Shown piece after piece: positions 1 through 9,112 of a DNA stretch of 64,000 nucleotides. Made by a program: the position numbers and the translations under genes. The notes beneath the pieces were generated by a model that saw only the letters and a program-made list of their open reading frames with translations, was not told the origin of the DNA and searched no databases. The stretch is from assembly GCF_029167625.1 (NCBI RefSeq), contig NZ_CP119145.1, positions 620,001-684,000 of the forward strand, given 5' to 3'. Within the stretch, counting starts at the first letter, position 1; each line of letters begins with the position of its first letter. This DNA is from Streptomyces sp. AM 4-1-1 (GTDB taxonomy: Bacteria; Actinomycetota; Actinomycetes; Streptomycetales; Streptomycetaceae).

Positions 1-138
1 ACGTCGGTCATGCCCGGCGGCTTCCTGGCTTCTCCCTCGCCCATGGCTGTGCCCATGCGTCCTGCCTCCTCTCTCAGGGTGTCTGGGCGAATGATAGCGG
101 CACCATGCCGCAGATCATGTGGTCAAGCGAATCTCCTC

Positions 139-177
139 GGAACTATTGGCATCGATAACATTCTCTGCCATAGTTCC
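139..177. promoter_or_regulatory. Long inverted repeat upstream of the sugar ABC operon, probable operator
   Basis: The arm GGAACTATTGGCA (139-151) pairs with TGCCATAGTTCC (166-177), differing only by one bulged T, around an AT-rich 14-bp centre. It lies about 110 bp before the binding-protein gene in an otherwise GC-rich leader. Position and symmetry suggest an operator for a LacI- or ROK-type sugar repressor. A hairpin ending transcription from the left is the alternative. No regulator gene for it is visible next to the operon. Confidence 0.5.
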
Positions 178-288
178 GGCCATACCTGCGAGGACGACGG
201 CCTGGGCCGCCCTCGTTGCGGAGCGATCTCGCAGCTGACCCACCGGCGTTCCCGCGGACCGGTCCGCCCACGCACACAAGGAGGGGCC

Positions 289-1584
289 ATGAAGGCATCC
301 CGTACTGGAACCGTCGCGACCGCCGCGGTCGCGGCGCTCGCGCTGGCGCTCGCCGGCTGCTCGTCCACCGAGGGGGACCAGGGCTCCGGATCGTCGAAGG
401 AGCTCACGTTCTGGGGCTGGTCGCCCGGCTACGCGGACGCTGTCAAGGCGTTCAACAAGAGCCACCCGGACATCAAGGTCACGTACCAGGAGGTACAGCC
501 CGGGGCCAAGGGCGGGTACCAGAAGATGCTGAACGCGGTCCAGGCGGGCAATGCCCCCTGTCTGGCCCAGGTGGGGTACGAGACTCTCTCCAGCTTCGCC
601 GCGCAGGGCGCGCTCCAGGACGTGCACGAGCAGGCCGAAGGCGATGAGTCGGACTTCCAGCCGGCTGCCTGGCAGTCCGTCCGGCTGGGGGACGCCGTCT
701 ACGGGGCGCCCGTCGACACCGGCCCGATGGCGCTGTTCTACAACAAGAAGGTCTACGACTCGCTCGGACTGAAGCCCCCGGCGACCTGGAGCGAGTACCA
801 GGAGCAGGCCCAGAAGATCCACGCCTCCGACCCGCACCGCTACATCTCCTCGCCCTACCTGAACTACGACTACGCGGGCCTGTCCTGGCAGACGGGCGCG
901 AGCTGGTTCGGGGTGAAGGGCGACTCGTGGAAGGTCGACCTGGCTTCCGAGGCCAACCAGAAGGTGGCCGCCTACTGGCAGGGGCTCGTGGACGCGGGCC
1001 TGATCAGCGGTGCCCCCATGTACGACCAGGCGTGGTACGCGGGTCTTGGCAACGGTAACATCGCGACCGTCGTCGGGGCCGTCTGGCAGGCCGGCGTGAT
1101 CAAGGGCGGCGTGAAGGACGGCGCGGGCGACTGGGCCGTGGCCCCGATGCCGCAGTGGAAGGCCGGAGAGAAGGCCGTGGGCAACGCGGGCGGCTCGGCC
1201 ACCGCCGTCCTCAAGGGCTGCGAGTCCACCGACGCGGCCTGGACATTCGCCCACTGGCTGAGCACCGACCGCACCGCCTACGGCGACCTGGTGACCAAGG
1301 CGTCGCTGTACCCGGCCGCCGTCGCACTGCTGGATCTGCCCCAACTTCAGGGGAAGGACCCCTACTTCGGGGGACAGCCGATCTACGACGTCTTCGCCAG
1401 GGCGGCGGCCGACGTCACCCCCGGCTGGACCTGGGGTCCGATCATGACCAAGACCACCACCGACCTGGACGACGCACTGGGCAAGGCCTGGGCCGGCAAG
1501 GGCACCCTCAAGGACGCGTTGGTGACGGCCCGGACCAAGACGGTCGCCGAGCTGAAGAACCAGGGTCTGAAGGTCGCCGAGTAG
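289..1584 (+). CDS. Sugar ABC transporter substrate-binding lipoprotein
   Basis: This is a 431-residue extracellular solute-binding protein of the family-1 (maltose/oligosaccharide) type. The N-terminus is a lipoprotein signal: Met-Lys-Ala-Ser-Arg, a hydrophobic stretch and the lipobox LALAGC with Cys at about residue 24. The mature part begins with a typical 'ELTFWGWSPGYADAVKAF' strand-helix and has the usual length for the family. The ATG at 289 follows AAGGAGG by five bases, which fixes the start; an open frame runs further upstream but has no such site. It is the first gene of an operon with two permeases and a GH35 beta-galactosidase, so a galactoside or galactose-containing oligosaccharide is the likely ligand (inference). 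No ATPase gene is present; a shared MsiK-type ATPase is the usual arrangement in Streptomyces. Confidence 0.9.
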   Translation: MKASRTGTVATAAVAALALALAGCSSTEGDQGSGSSKELTFWGWSPGYADAVKAFNKSHPDIKVTYQEVQPGAKGGYQKMLNAVQAGNAPCLAQVGYETLSSFAAQGALQDVHEQAEGDESDFQPAAWQSVRLGDAVYGAPVDTGPMALFYNKKVYDSLGLKPPATWSEYQEQAQKIHASDPHRYISSPYLNYDYAGLSWQTGASWFGVKGDSWKVDLASEANQKVAAYWQGLVDAGLISGAPMYDQAWYAGLGNGNIATVVGAVWQAGVIKGGVKDGAGDWAVAPMPQWKAGEKAVGNAGGSATAVLKGCESTDAAWTFAHWLSTDRTAYGDLVTKASLYPAAVALLDLPQLQGKDPYFGGQPIYDVFARAAADVTPGWTWGPIMTKTTTDLDDALGKAWAGKGTLKDALVTARTKTVAELKNQGLKVAE

Positions 1585-1666
1585 CCACGCACGACAACCG
1601 GCGGCCGGTCAGGACGAGCCCGCCCGGCCGCCGATACCCGCACAGCCCCGATTCGGAAGAGAACTC

Positions 1667-2629
1667 GTGAGACCAACCGGCACGGCGGAGCAGACCGCCG
1701 CAGCACCGAAGCATGCCGTACTGCCCGGCGGGCGACGCGGGCGTGAGACGGCACTCGGCCGACGTACCCTGCTGCTCTTCGGCGGACCGTTCGCCGTCCT
1801 CTTCGCGGCGATGTACATCGCCCCGCTTCTCTACGCGACCGTGAGCAGTCTCTTCGTCGTCAAGCGCTCCGGCCTCGGCCTCGCCCCGCCGACCAGGCGG
1901 TTCGAGCCGCTGCACAACTTCGCGCAGGCCTTCGGCGACCACGACTTCCTGGCCGGGCTCGCCCGCGTGGGCCTCTTCGCCGTCGTACAGGTACCGCTGA
2001 TGCTCGGCCTGGCCCTGGGTCTCGCCCTGCTCCTGGACTCCAGGTCGGCCAGGGCCAAGGGGTTCTTCCGGCTCGGCGCCTTCCTGCCCTACGCCATCCC
2101 CGGCGTCAGCGCGGCCCTGGTCTGGTCCTTCATGTACTCCTCCGAGTCCAGCCCGATCAATCATCTGCTGGAACCACTCGGTGTCCACATCCCGTTCTTC
2201 GCGAACGGCGCCGTCCTGTGGTCCGTGGCGAACATCGTCACGTGGAGCTGGACCGGCTACAACATGATCATCATCTACAGCGCGCTGCAGACGATCCCCG
2301 CCGAGGTGCTCGAAGCCGCCAAGATGGACGGCGCGTCCGCCCTGCGGATCGCGTGGAACATCAAGATCCCGGCCGTACGCAGCTCCCTCGTCCTCACCAC
2401 GGTGTTCTCCATCATCGGCTCGGCGCAGCTGTTCAACGAGCCCGCGGTCCTCCAGCCCATCTCCAGCGGCGCGATCTCCTCGACCTTCACCCCGATCATG
2501 TCCGCCCAGGCCGCCGTGGCCGCCGGCAACTACCCCTACGCGGCTGCCCAGTCGGTCGTGCTGGCCGTCGCGGTCGGCGTACTGTCCTTCGTCTTCTTCA
2601 AGCTGACCAGCCGGGGTGAGAACGCATGA
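1667..2629 (+). CDS. Sugar ABC transporter permease (MalF type)
   Basis: A 320-residue inner-membrane permease with about six hydrophobic segments. The family EAA loop is visible as EAAKMDGASALRIAWNIKIP near residue 220, the site that contacts the ATPase. The N-terminal tail of some 35 residues is charged and cytoplasmic. Translation starts at a GTG at 1667 after a weak purine-rich site. The stop overlaps the next permease start by four bases (ATGA), so the two are translationally coupled and probably form a heterodimer. Confidence 0.9.
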   Translation: MRPTGTAEQTAAAPKHAVLPGGRRGRETALGRRTLLLFGGPFAVLFAAMYIAPLLYATVSSLFVVKRSGLGLAPPTRRFEPLHNFAQAFGDHDFLAGLARVGLFAVVQVPLMLGLALGLALLLDSRSARAKGFFRLGAFLPYAIPGVSAALVWSFMYSSESSPINHLLEPLGVHIPFFANGAVLWSVANIVTWSWTGYNMIIIYSALQTIPAEVLEAAKMDGASALRIAWNIKIPAVRSSLVLTTVFSIIGSAQLFNEPAVLQPISSGAISSTFTPIMSAQAAVAAGNYPYAAAQSVVLAVAVGVLSFVFFKLTSRGENA

Positions 2630-3510
2630 GCGCCACCGACATACCAGACGCCTCCCGCCCCCGCGGAGCGAAGCGCGGGACGACCATGGCCAGCCGTGGC
2701 CTCACGCTGTCCCTCCTGCTGGTCTCCAGCGTCTACTTCCTCTTCCCCCTGTGGTGGCTGCTGGTCTCCGTCACGAAGCCCTTCGGACGGCAGTTCAGCG
2801 GCAACGGGCTGTGGTTCGACGGGTTCGACCTGTTCGGCAACATCGGCCGACTGACCGCGCAGAACGACGGCATCTTCTGGCGTTGGATGCTCAACAGCGT
2901 CCTCTACTGCGGCATCGGCGCGCTCGTAGGCACCCTGCTGTCGGCCATGGCCGGCCACCTCCTGGCCACATACCGGTTCCGCGGCAGGAACGTGCTGTTC
3001 GGCGTGGTACTCGCCGCCGTGCTGATCCCCAAGATCCTCTTCACCCTCCCGCTGTACCTGATGTTCTCCGGCATCGGCCTGATCGACAATCCGCTCGCCG
3101 TGCTGCTTCCGAGCGTCGTCAGCCCGTTCGGCGTCTACCTCGCCCGTGTCTTCGCCACCCAGTCCGTACCGGACGAGGTCATCGAGGCCGGCCGCCTCGA
3201 CGGGGCGAGCGAGTTCCGTATCTTCCGCACCGTCGCGCTGCCGATGATGCTCCCGGCCCTGGTGACGATCTTCCTCTTCCAGTTCGTCGACATCTGGAAC
3301 AACTACCTGCTGCCCGCCATGGTGCTCAGCGACGACCGGCTCCAGCCCGTCACCGTCGGCCTCGTCGGCTGGAACGCCAGCCACGGCGTCGCCGTACCGG
3401 CGCCTCTGGTCGTCATCGGTTCACTGATCTCCGTCATCCCCCTGATCATCGCCTTCGTCTCCCTGCAGCGCTTCTGGCGCGCGGGAATGACCGCGGGAGC
3501 CGTCAAGTGA
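2626..3510 (+). CDS. Sugar ABC transporter permease (MalG type)
   Basis: A 294-residue permease with about six membrane segments and an EAA loop reading EAGRLDGASEFRIFRTVALP near residue 190. The first helix begins about residue 28 after a basic cytoplasmic tail. It is the partner of the permease upstream, with which it overlaps by four bases. Its stop in turn overlaps the GTG start of the beta-galactosidase gene by four bases (GTGA), so import and hydrolysis genes form one coupled unit. Confidence 0.9.
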   Translation: MSATDIPDASRPRGAKRGTTMASRGLTLSLLLVSSVYFLFPLWWLLVSVTKPFGRQFSGNGLWFDGFDLFGNIGRLTAQNDGIFWRWMLNSVLYCGIGALVGTLLSAMAGHLLATYRFRGRNVLFGVVLAAVLIPKILFTLPLYLMFSGIGLIDNPLAVLLPSVVSPFGVYLARVFATQSVPDEVIEAGRLDGASEFRIFRTVALPMMLPALVTIFLFQFVDIWNNYLLPAMVLSDDRLQPVTVGLVGWNASHGVAVPAPLVVIGSLISVIPLIIAFVSLQRFWRAGMTAGAVK

Positions 3511-5309
3511 CACCCACACCCGGTACCTCTTCGCAGGCCCTTCTGACATACGCCGAGGGCGAGTTGCGGCGAGCGGGCCGACCGCACCAGGTCCTCGCCG
3601 GCACCATGCACTACTTCCGCGTCCACCCCGACCATTGGCGCGACCGGCTGGAACGCCTGGCTGCCATGGGCCTGAACACCGTGGACACCTACATCGCCTG
3701 GAACTTCCACGAACGGCGCCCCGGTGACCGCCGCTTCGACGGCTGGCAGGACATCGAGCGCTTCGCGCGCACGGCCCAGGAGACCGGCCTCGACGTGATC
3801 GTCCGGCCCGGCCCGTACATCTGCGCCGAGTGGGACAACGGGGGCCTGCCCGCCTGGCTCACCGACCGTCCCGGCATGCGGCTGCGCTCCTCGTACGCCC
3901 CCTACCTGGAGGAGGTCGCCCACTGGTTCGACGTCCTCCTCCCCAGGATCATTCCTCTCCAGGCGTCCCGCGGCGGCCCCGTCGTCGCCGTCCAGGTGGA
4001 GAACGAGTACGGAAGCTACGGCGACGACCACGCCTACATGGAATGGGTGCGCGACGCCCTCGTCCGACGCGGCGTCACCGAGCTGCTCTACACCGCCGAC
4101 GGCCCCACCACGCTGATGCTCGACGGAGGGACGCTGCCCGGCGTCCTCGCCACCGCCACCCTCGGTTCCCGCGCCGACCAGGCGGCCGCGCTGCTGCGTA
4201 CGCGCCGGGACGGGGAGCCGTTCGTCTGTGCGGAATTCTGGAACGGGTGGTTCGACCACTGGGGCGAGCGGCACCACACACGCTCCGCCGAGAGCGCCGC
4301 CGACACCTTGGCGGAGATCCTCGCCGACGGCGGCTCCGTCAGCCTCTATCCGGCGCACGGCGGCACCAACTTCGGCCTGTGGGCCGGCGCCAACCACGCC
4401 GACGGCGCTCTCCAGCCCACCGTAACGAGCTACGACTCCGACGCGCCGGTCGCCGAACACGGCGCACTGACACCGAAGTTCCACGCCTTCCGTGAGAAGC
4501 TGCTGGCCGCCACGGACGCCCCGCCGCGCCCCCTGCCGCCCTCACGGCCTCTGCTGGCCCCCCGGTCGCTGCCGGTGACCCCGGAGTCCGGACTGCTCAC
4601 CGCCCTGGAAGCCGTCTCCGGCACGGTCGCTTCACCCCATCCGCTGTCCTTCGGACAGCTCGGCCAGTCCTCCGGGCTCGTCCTCTACCGCGCCCACCCC
4701 GTGCTCCCGCCCGGCCTGACCGAACTGACGGTGACCGGTCTGCACGACCGGGTCCAGGTCTTCGTGGACGGCGCGGCCGTCGGGGTGTTGGCACGCGAGA
4801 CGGCCTCACTGACCCTGGAGGGCGCCGGGCAACCGGTCCGCCTTGAACTCCTGCTCGAGAACCAGGGGCGCATCAACTACGGGCCACTCCTGGGACAGGG
4901 CAAAGGCATCCTCGGCGGAGTACGCGTCGAACGCCGTCTGGTGCACAACTGGACCATGTTCCCGCTGCCGCTCGACGAATGGGCGCCGGACGACCTGGAG
5001 CGGGCGACGGCGGCCGGAGGTCAGGGGACATCCGGGTTCGCGACCGCGCGTTTCGACGCCGAGGGAAGCGGCGACACCTTCCTCACCCTGCCGGACTTCG
5101 GCAAGGGCTTCGTGTGGATCAACGACTTCCTGCTCGGGCGGTACTGGAACCTCGGCCCCCAGGCCACGCTCTACGTACCGGCGCCTCTGGTCGCGCCGGG
5201 CGCCAACCGCCTGACCCTGCTGGAACTGGAGCGCTTCGGCGACCATGTGGAACTGCGTGCCGGACCCGACCTCGGAGAGCCCGAGGAGTACATCGAATCC
5301 TTCTCCTGA
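3507..5309 (+). CDS. GH35 beta-galactosidase
   Basis: A 600-residue glycoside hydrolase family 35 enzyme that removes terminal non-reducing beta-galactose. The TIM-barrel part carries the acid/base Glu in VQVENEYGSYG (about residue 168) and the nucleophile Glu in VCAEFWNGWFDHWG (about residue 243). The substrate-loop sequence RPGPYICAEWDNGGLP is also typical. The C-terminal 250 residues form beta-sandwich jelly-roll domains. No signal peptide is seen, so it should act in the cytoplasm on sugars brought in by the preceding transporter. The GTG at 3507 overlaps the permease stop; an open frame continues further upstream but lies inside the permease gene and is not the start. Confidence 0.93.
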   Translation: MTPTPGTSSQALLTYAEGELRRAGRPHQVLAGTMHYFRVHPDHWRDRLERLAAMGLNTVDTYIAWNFHERRPGDRRFDGWQDIERFARTAQETGLDVIVRPGPYICAEWDNGGLPAWLTDRPGMRLRSSYAPYLEEVAHWFDVLLPRIIPLQASRGGPVVAVQVENEYGSYGDDHAYMEWVRDALVRRGVTELLYTADGPTTLMLDGGTLPGVLATATLGSRADQAAALLRTRRDGEPFVCAEFWNGWFDHWGERHHTRSAESAADTLAEILADGGSVSLYPAHGGTNFGLWAGANHADGALQPTVTSYDSDAPVAEHGALTPKFHAFREKLLAATDAPPRPLPPSRPLLAPRSLPVTPESGLLTALEAVSGTVASPHPLSFGQLGQSSGLVLYRAHPVLPPGLTELTVTGLHDRVQVFVDGAAVGVLARETASLTLEGAGQPVRLELLLENQGRINYGPLLGQGKGILGGVRVERRLVHNWTMFPLPLDEWAPDDLERATAAGGQGTSGFATARFDAEGSGDTFLTLPDFGKGFVWINDFLLGRYWNLGPQATLYVPAPLVAPGANRLTLLELERFGDHVELRAGPDLGEPEEYIESFS

Positions 5310-5408
5310 CCTTCCCCACCCCGCCGGATCGCCGGATCTGAAGCCCAGCCGGCGCCCGCAGGGCACGGCCCGGGACAGAACGATTCGCTTTCACGAACAG
5401 AGCAAGAT

Positions 5409-5432
5409 CTTGACCTGTGCGACTTGACCTGT
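5409..5432 (+). promoter_or_regulatory. Direct repeat in the purB leader (5310-5623 gap)
   Basis: The 314-bp gap between the beta-galactosidase and purB has no convincing gene. It contains the 10-mer CTTGACCTGT twice (5409-5418 and 5423-5432), each including a TTGACC that could serve as a -35 element. A PurR-like or other repressor site is possible but not recognisable. No strong terminator hairpin was seen after the galactosidase stop. Confidence 0.3.
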
Positions 5433-5623
5433 ACGCCCTGATCCGTGCGGGCTGACTCAAGACGTCCCGGGGATCTGCTGTGATGGCGCCGGCCTGCCTC
5501 GTCCTCTCACACGCATCTCGCAAACCTGATGCGGTGGGGCTGACGAATGGCCTCTGACCTGGTGGTCCCTACACCATGTGGACGGTTCGGAACCCCTATG
5601 GACGCCCGGTAAACTCCGGACAC

Positions 5624-7066
5624 GTGACTGCTGTGTCTGCGAAGCCTCGCATCCCCAATGTCCTGGCCGGCCGCTATGCCTCCACGGAGCTGGCCGTCCT
5701 CTGGTCCCCCGAGCAGAAGGTGAAGCTGGAACGTCAGCTGTGGCTGGCGGTGCTGCGCGCTCAGAAGGACCTCGGGATCGAGGTGCCGGACAGCGCGCTC
5801 GCCGATTACGAGAGGGTCGTCGACCAGGTCGACCTGGTCTCCATCGCCGAGCGCGAGAAGATCACCCGGCACGACGTGAAGGCCAGGATCGAGGAGTTCA
5901 ACGCTCTCGCCGGTCATGAGCAGGTCCACAAGGGCATGACCTCCAGGGACCTCACTGAGAACGTCGAACAGCTCCAGATCCGGCTGTCCCTCGAATTGAT
6001 GCGCGACCGCACGGTGGCGGTGCTGGCCCGGCTCGGAAAGCTGGCGGGTGAGTACGGCGAACTCGTCATCGCCGGCCGTTCCCACAACGTCGCCGCGCAG
6101 GCGACCACCCTCGGCAAGCGCTTCGCCACGGCCGCCGACGAGCTTCTGGTGGCGTACGGCCGGCTGGAGGATCTGCTGGTCCGCTATCCGCTGCGTGGCA
6201 TCAAGGGCCCGGTCGGTACGGCCCAGGACATGCTCGATCTGCTGGGTGGCGACACGGGGAAGCTCGCCGCCCTTGAGCGGCGCATCGCCGGGCATCTCGG
6301 TTTCGCGCAGGCGTTCACCTCGGTCGGTCAGGTCTATCCGCGCTCGCTCGACTACGACGTGGTGACCGCGCTCGTGCAGCTGGCAGCGGCGCCGTCGTCG
6401 GTCGCGAAGACGATCCGTCTGATGGCCGGGCACGAGCTGGTGACCGAGGGCTTCAAGCCCGGCCAGGTCGGCTCGTCCGCGATGCCGCACAAGATGAACA
6501 CCCGCTCCTGCGAGCGGGTCAACGGCCTGATGGTGATCCTGCGCGGTTACGCCTCGATGACCGGTGAACTGGCGGGCGACCAGTGGAACGAGGGCGACGT
6601 GTCCTGCTCCGTGGTCCGCCGGGTGGCACTGCCCGACGCGTTCTTCGCGTTCGACGGTCTGCTGGAGACCTTCCTGACGGTGCTCGACGAGTTCGGGGCG
6701 TTCCCGGCCGTGGTCGCCCGGGAGCTGGACCGCTACCTGCCGTTCCTCGCGACCACCAAGGTACTCATGGGCGCCGTGCGGGCCGGTGTGGGCCGCGAGG
6801 TCGCGCACGAGGCAATCAAGGAGAACGCGGTGGCTTCGGCGTTGGCCATGCGGGAGCTGGGCACCGAACGCAACGAACTGCTGGACAAGCTGGCCGCCGA
6901 CGACCGCATTCCGCTGGACCGGGCCCAGCTGGACACGTTGATGGACGACAAGCTGTCCTTCACCGGCGCGGCGGGTGACCAGGTCACCACGGTGGTCTCC
7001 CGGATCGAGGAGATCGTCAAGCAGCACCCGCAGGCCGCCGGGTACGCGCCGGGCTCCATCCTCTGA
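5624..7066 (+). CDS. purB: Adenylosuccinate lyase
   Basis: A 480-residue member of the fumarase/aspartase superfamily. It cleaves SAICAR to AICAR and adenylosuccinate to AMP plus fumarate in purine synthesis. The superfamily signature is clear as GSSAMPHKMN (about residue 285), and the body is helical throughout. The start is taken at the GTG at 5624, giving 'VTAVSAKPRIPNVLAGRYAS', which matches the usual N-terminus of actinobacterial PurB; the frame is open 48 bases further upstream. It is monocistronic or cotranscribed with the glycosylase gene 22 bases downstream. Confidence 0.95.
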   Translation: MTAVSAKPRIPNVLAGRYASTELAVLWSPEQKVKLERQLWLAVLRAQKDLGIEVPDSALADYERVVDQVDLVSIAEREKITRHDVKARIEEFNALAGHEQVHKGMTSRDLTENVEQLQIRLSLELMRDRTVAVLARLGKLAGEYGELVIAGRSHNVAAQATTLGKRFATAADELLVAYGRLEDLLVRYPLRGIKGPVGTAQDMLDLLGGDTGKLAALERRIAGHLGFAQAFTSVGQVYPRSLDYDVVTALVQLAAAPSSVAKTIRLMAGHELVTEGFKPGQVGSSAMPHKMNTRSCERVNGLMVILRGYASMTGELAGDQWNEGDVSCSVVRRVALPDAFFAFDGLLETFLTVLDEFGAFPAVVARELDRYLPFLATTKVLMGAVRAGVGREVAHEAIKENAVASALAMRELGTERNELLDKLAADDRIPLDRAQLDTLMDDKLSFTGAAGDQVTTVVSRIEEIVKQHPQAAGYAPGSIL

Positions 7067-7088
7067 GCGCCGCGCGGACCGACACCGG

Positions 7089-7631
7089 ATGAGCCCCGAA
7101 GAACTCCTGGCCGCCCGCGACCGCGTCGTTCCCGATGTGGTCGCGGACGGCCTGCGGGTGCTGTTCTGCGGAATCAACCCGAGCCTGACAACGGCTGTCA
7201 CCGGACATCATTTCGCCCACCCCGGCAACCGGTTCTGGCCGGTCCTCCATCTGTCGGGCTTCACACCGAGACGACTGAAACCCTCGGAGCAGGGCCTGCT
7301 GCTCGACTCGGGCCTCGGCATCACCAACGTGGTCGCCCGGGCCACGGCGCGGGCGGACGAGCTGGACGCCGAGGAGTTCCGCGAGGGTGGCCGGGTCCTG
7401 GCCGCGAAGGTCGAGCTGCTTCGTCCGCGCTGGCTCGCGGTGGTGGGCGTCACCGCCTACCGCACCGCGTTCGCAGAGCGCGGCGCACAGATCGGCGCGC
7501 AGGACCGGACGATAGGTGGCACCCGCGTCTGGGCACTGCCCAACCCCAGTGGTCTCAACGCCCACTGGACCGTCCGGACGATGGCCGAGGAGTACGGCCG
7601 CCTCCGCGCCGCCGCCGAGAACGAGCGATGA
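7089..7631 (+). CDS. mug: G/U(T) mismatch-specific DNA glycosylase
   Basis: A 180-residue Mug/TDG-family uracil-DNA glycosylase that removes uracil or thymine opposite guanine. The family motif 1 is seen as FCGINPS (about residue 25), followed by HPGNRFWPVLHLSGF. Motif 2 is NPSGLNAHW near residue 155. It starts 22 bases after purB on the same strand. With ung at 44.4-45.1 kb, the window holds two different uracil-excision enzymes. Confidence 0.9.
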   Translation: MSPEELLAARDRVVPDVVADGLRVLFCGINPSLTTAVTGHHFAHPGNRFWPVLHLSGFTPRRLKPSEQGLLLDSGLGITNVVARATARADELDAEEFREGGRVLAAKVELLRPRWLAVVGVTAYRTAFAERGAQIGAQDRTIGGTRVWALPNPSGLNAHWTVRTMAEEYGRLRAAAENER

Positions 7632-7857
7632 CGCCCAGAAGGAGCGGTGAAGAGGCGACGGCCCCCGGGGCGGGTCGCAGCGCGGCACCGGTGTGACCGA
7701 CCGTGCCCTCCCTCCCCTTCCCCCGCCGACGATCCGCCCGTCCCCGCGGAAACGCCCGGCGCCGAGGAAACAGGACCGCCCCTCCTCGCGAGGACACCTG
7801 ACGCCTGAGGAATCGGGACCTGCCCCGAGGGCTGCTCCGCCTCCAGGCATTCAAGTC

Positions 7858-8322
7858 TCAGGGAGGATCGGTTTCCGTGACCAGGACGATCAGTTCGCAT
7901 CCCGTTCCCTCCTCTTCCAGGTGGAGCGCCAGGGCGATCCACCTTTCCTCGACGCGCCAGAGCTGTAGGTACTCGCAACCCGCGACGGGGTCGGCCCATG
8001 GTTCGGGTATGTCCTCACCCGCCATCATCCGCTCGTGCGCACTCCACAGACTGATCGGGCTGGGCTCGCCCCAGCGCAGGGTGAGCAGGGTCAGCAACGC
8101 GTCATGTTCCGCGAGGCACTGCGCCCGGTGTTCCCTGCGCCACGCCTCGTCCCCGTCGACATCCCCGTCGGCGTGTTCCTCATCGAGGAGTTCTCCGTCC
8201 ATGAGGAGTGACACCGTGTGGTAGCCGGGCCCACTGGCTCCCGAGCCCGACCGGACCCGCTCGGTGGGAAATTCCTGGCTGCGCATCCCGTCGATGAGGC
8301 GAAGGTGGTCTGCGGTGGTCAT
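7858..8322 (-). CDS. Hypothetical protein, 154 aa
   Basis: An acidic, soluble protein with no recognised domain. It starts MTTADHLRLIDGMRSQEFP and has a very acidic linker (EEHADGDVDGDEAWRREH) near the middle and several Trp residues toward the C-terminus. Codon use is typical of the region. The ATG at 8322 is chosen because the sequence upstream of it in frame is low-complexity Arg-rich and does not look coding. It stands apart from the ABC genes upstream by 40 bp, and its end faces mug. Confidence 0.6.
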   Translation of the reverse strand: MTTADHLRLIDGMRSQEFPTERVRSGSGASGPGYHTVSLLMDGELLDEEHADGDVDGDEAWRREHRAQCLAEHDALLTLLTLRWGEPSPISLWSAHERMMAGEDIPEPWADPVAGCEYLQLWRVEERWIALALHLEEEGTGCELIVLVTETDPP

Positions 8323-8362
8323 ACCGTCAGTAAACCCCGTCCCACTGACACCTGGCCTCTCG

Positions 8363-9109
8363 TCAGGCGTCCCTGCGTCGCAGCGCCCACCAACCGGCCC
8401 CGGTCGCGAGGACCGTCCATCCCGCGAGCACGGCCATACCACTCCATGCCCCCAGCGTGCCCGAGGAGTCCTGGAGCAATATCTGCTGTCCCGCACGATC
8501 CGGCAGGAACTCGGCGGCGCCGCCGTCGTGCGACACGTCCCCGACCACGAAGGGCAGGATGAGGAACAGCGGCACGAGCACGCTCAACGCCCCCGTGACG
8601 CTGCGCAGCACGGTCGCGAGACCGGCTGCCAGCAGGCTGCACAGAGTGAGATGGAGGGCGCAGCCGATGACCGCCCGCAGAGCTCCCGGGTCGCCGATAC
8701 CGATACCGAATCCTTCGTCCATGAGCGCCTGTCCGGCCAGGAAGCTGGTCAGGCTCGTGATGAGTCCTACGGCGAACACGAGACCGCCGATCACGGCCAG
8801 CTTGCCCGTGTAGAAGAGCCCCCGCCGTGGCACAGCCGTGAGCGATACGCGTATCCCGGCGTTCCGGTACTCGGTGGCCGTCGTCACCGCGCCGAAGGTG
8901 ATGGCCGCCATCTGCCCGAAGTTGAGACCGTAGTAGGAGAACAGGACCGGGTCGAAGTCGGTGACATCGGGCTCCGGGCGGCCGAGGGCCGCGCAGACCA
9001 GAACGGTCAGACCGGTGGTCATCGGGAAGATCGCCGTCAGCGAGCCGGTGAGTGAGCGAAGGGAGCGGATCTTGATCCACTCGGCGTGCAGAACCGCGGG
9101 GAACGACAT
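8363..9109 (-). CDS. ABC-2 type transporter permease
   Basis: A 248-residue membrane protein with six hydrophobic segments. It begins 'MSFPAVLHAEWIKIRSLRS', the usual opening of ABC-2 permeases (an amphipathic helix of the form EWxKxRS). It is the second gene of a pair with the ATPase that ends three bases before its start. The likely role is export of a lipid, peptide or drug; the substrate cannot be read from sequence. The divergent two-component genes probably control it. Confidence 0.85.
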   Translation of the reverse strand: MSFPAVLHAEWIKIRSLRSLTGSLTAIFPMTTGLTVLVCAALGRPEPDVTDFDPVLFSYYGLNFGQMAAITFGAVTTATEYRNAGIRVSLTAVPRRGLFYTGKLAVIGGLVFAVGLITSLTSFLAGQALMDEGFGIGIGDPGALRAVIGCALHLTLCSLLAAGLATVLRSVTGALSVLVPLFLILPFVVGDVSHDGGAAEFLPDRAGQQILLQDSSGTLGAWSGMAVLAGWTVLATGAGWWALRRRDA

Positions 9110-9112
9110 GGC

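Noticed and set aside
2616..3506. Extension of the beta-galactosidase frame by 297 codons upstream
   Set aside because: The extension lies wholly within the second permease gene, is Arg/Pro-rich and lacks a domain; the GTG at 3507 gives a normal GH35 N-terminus.
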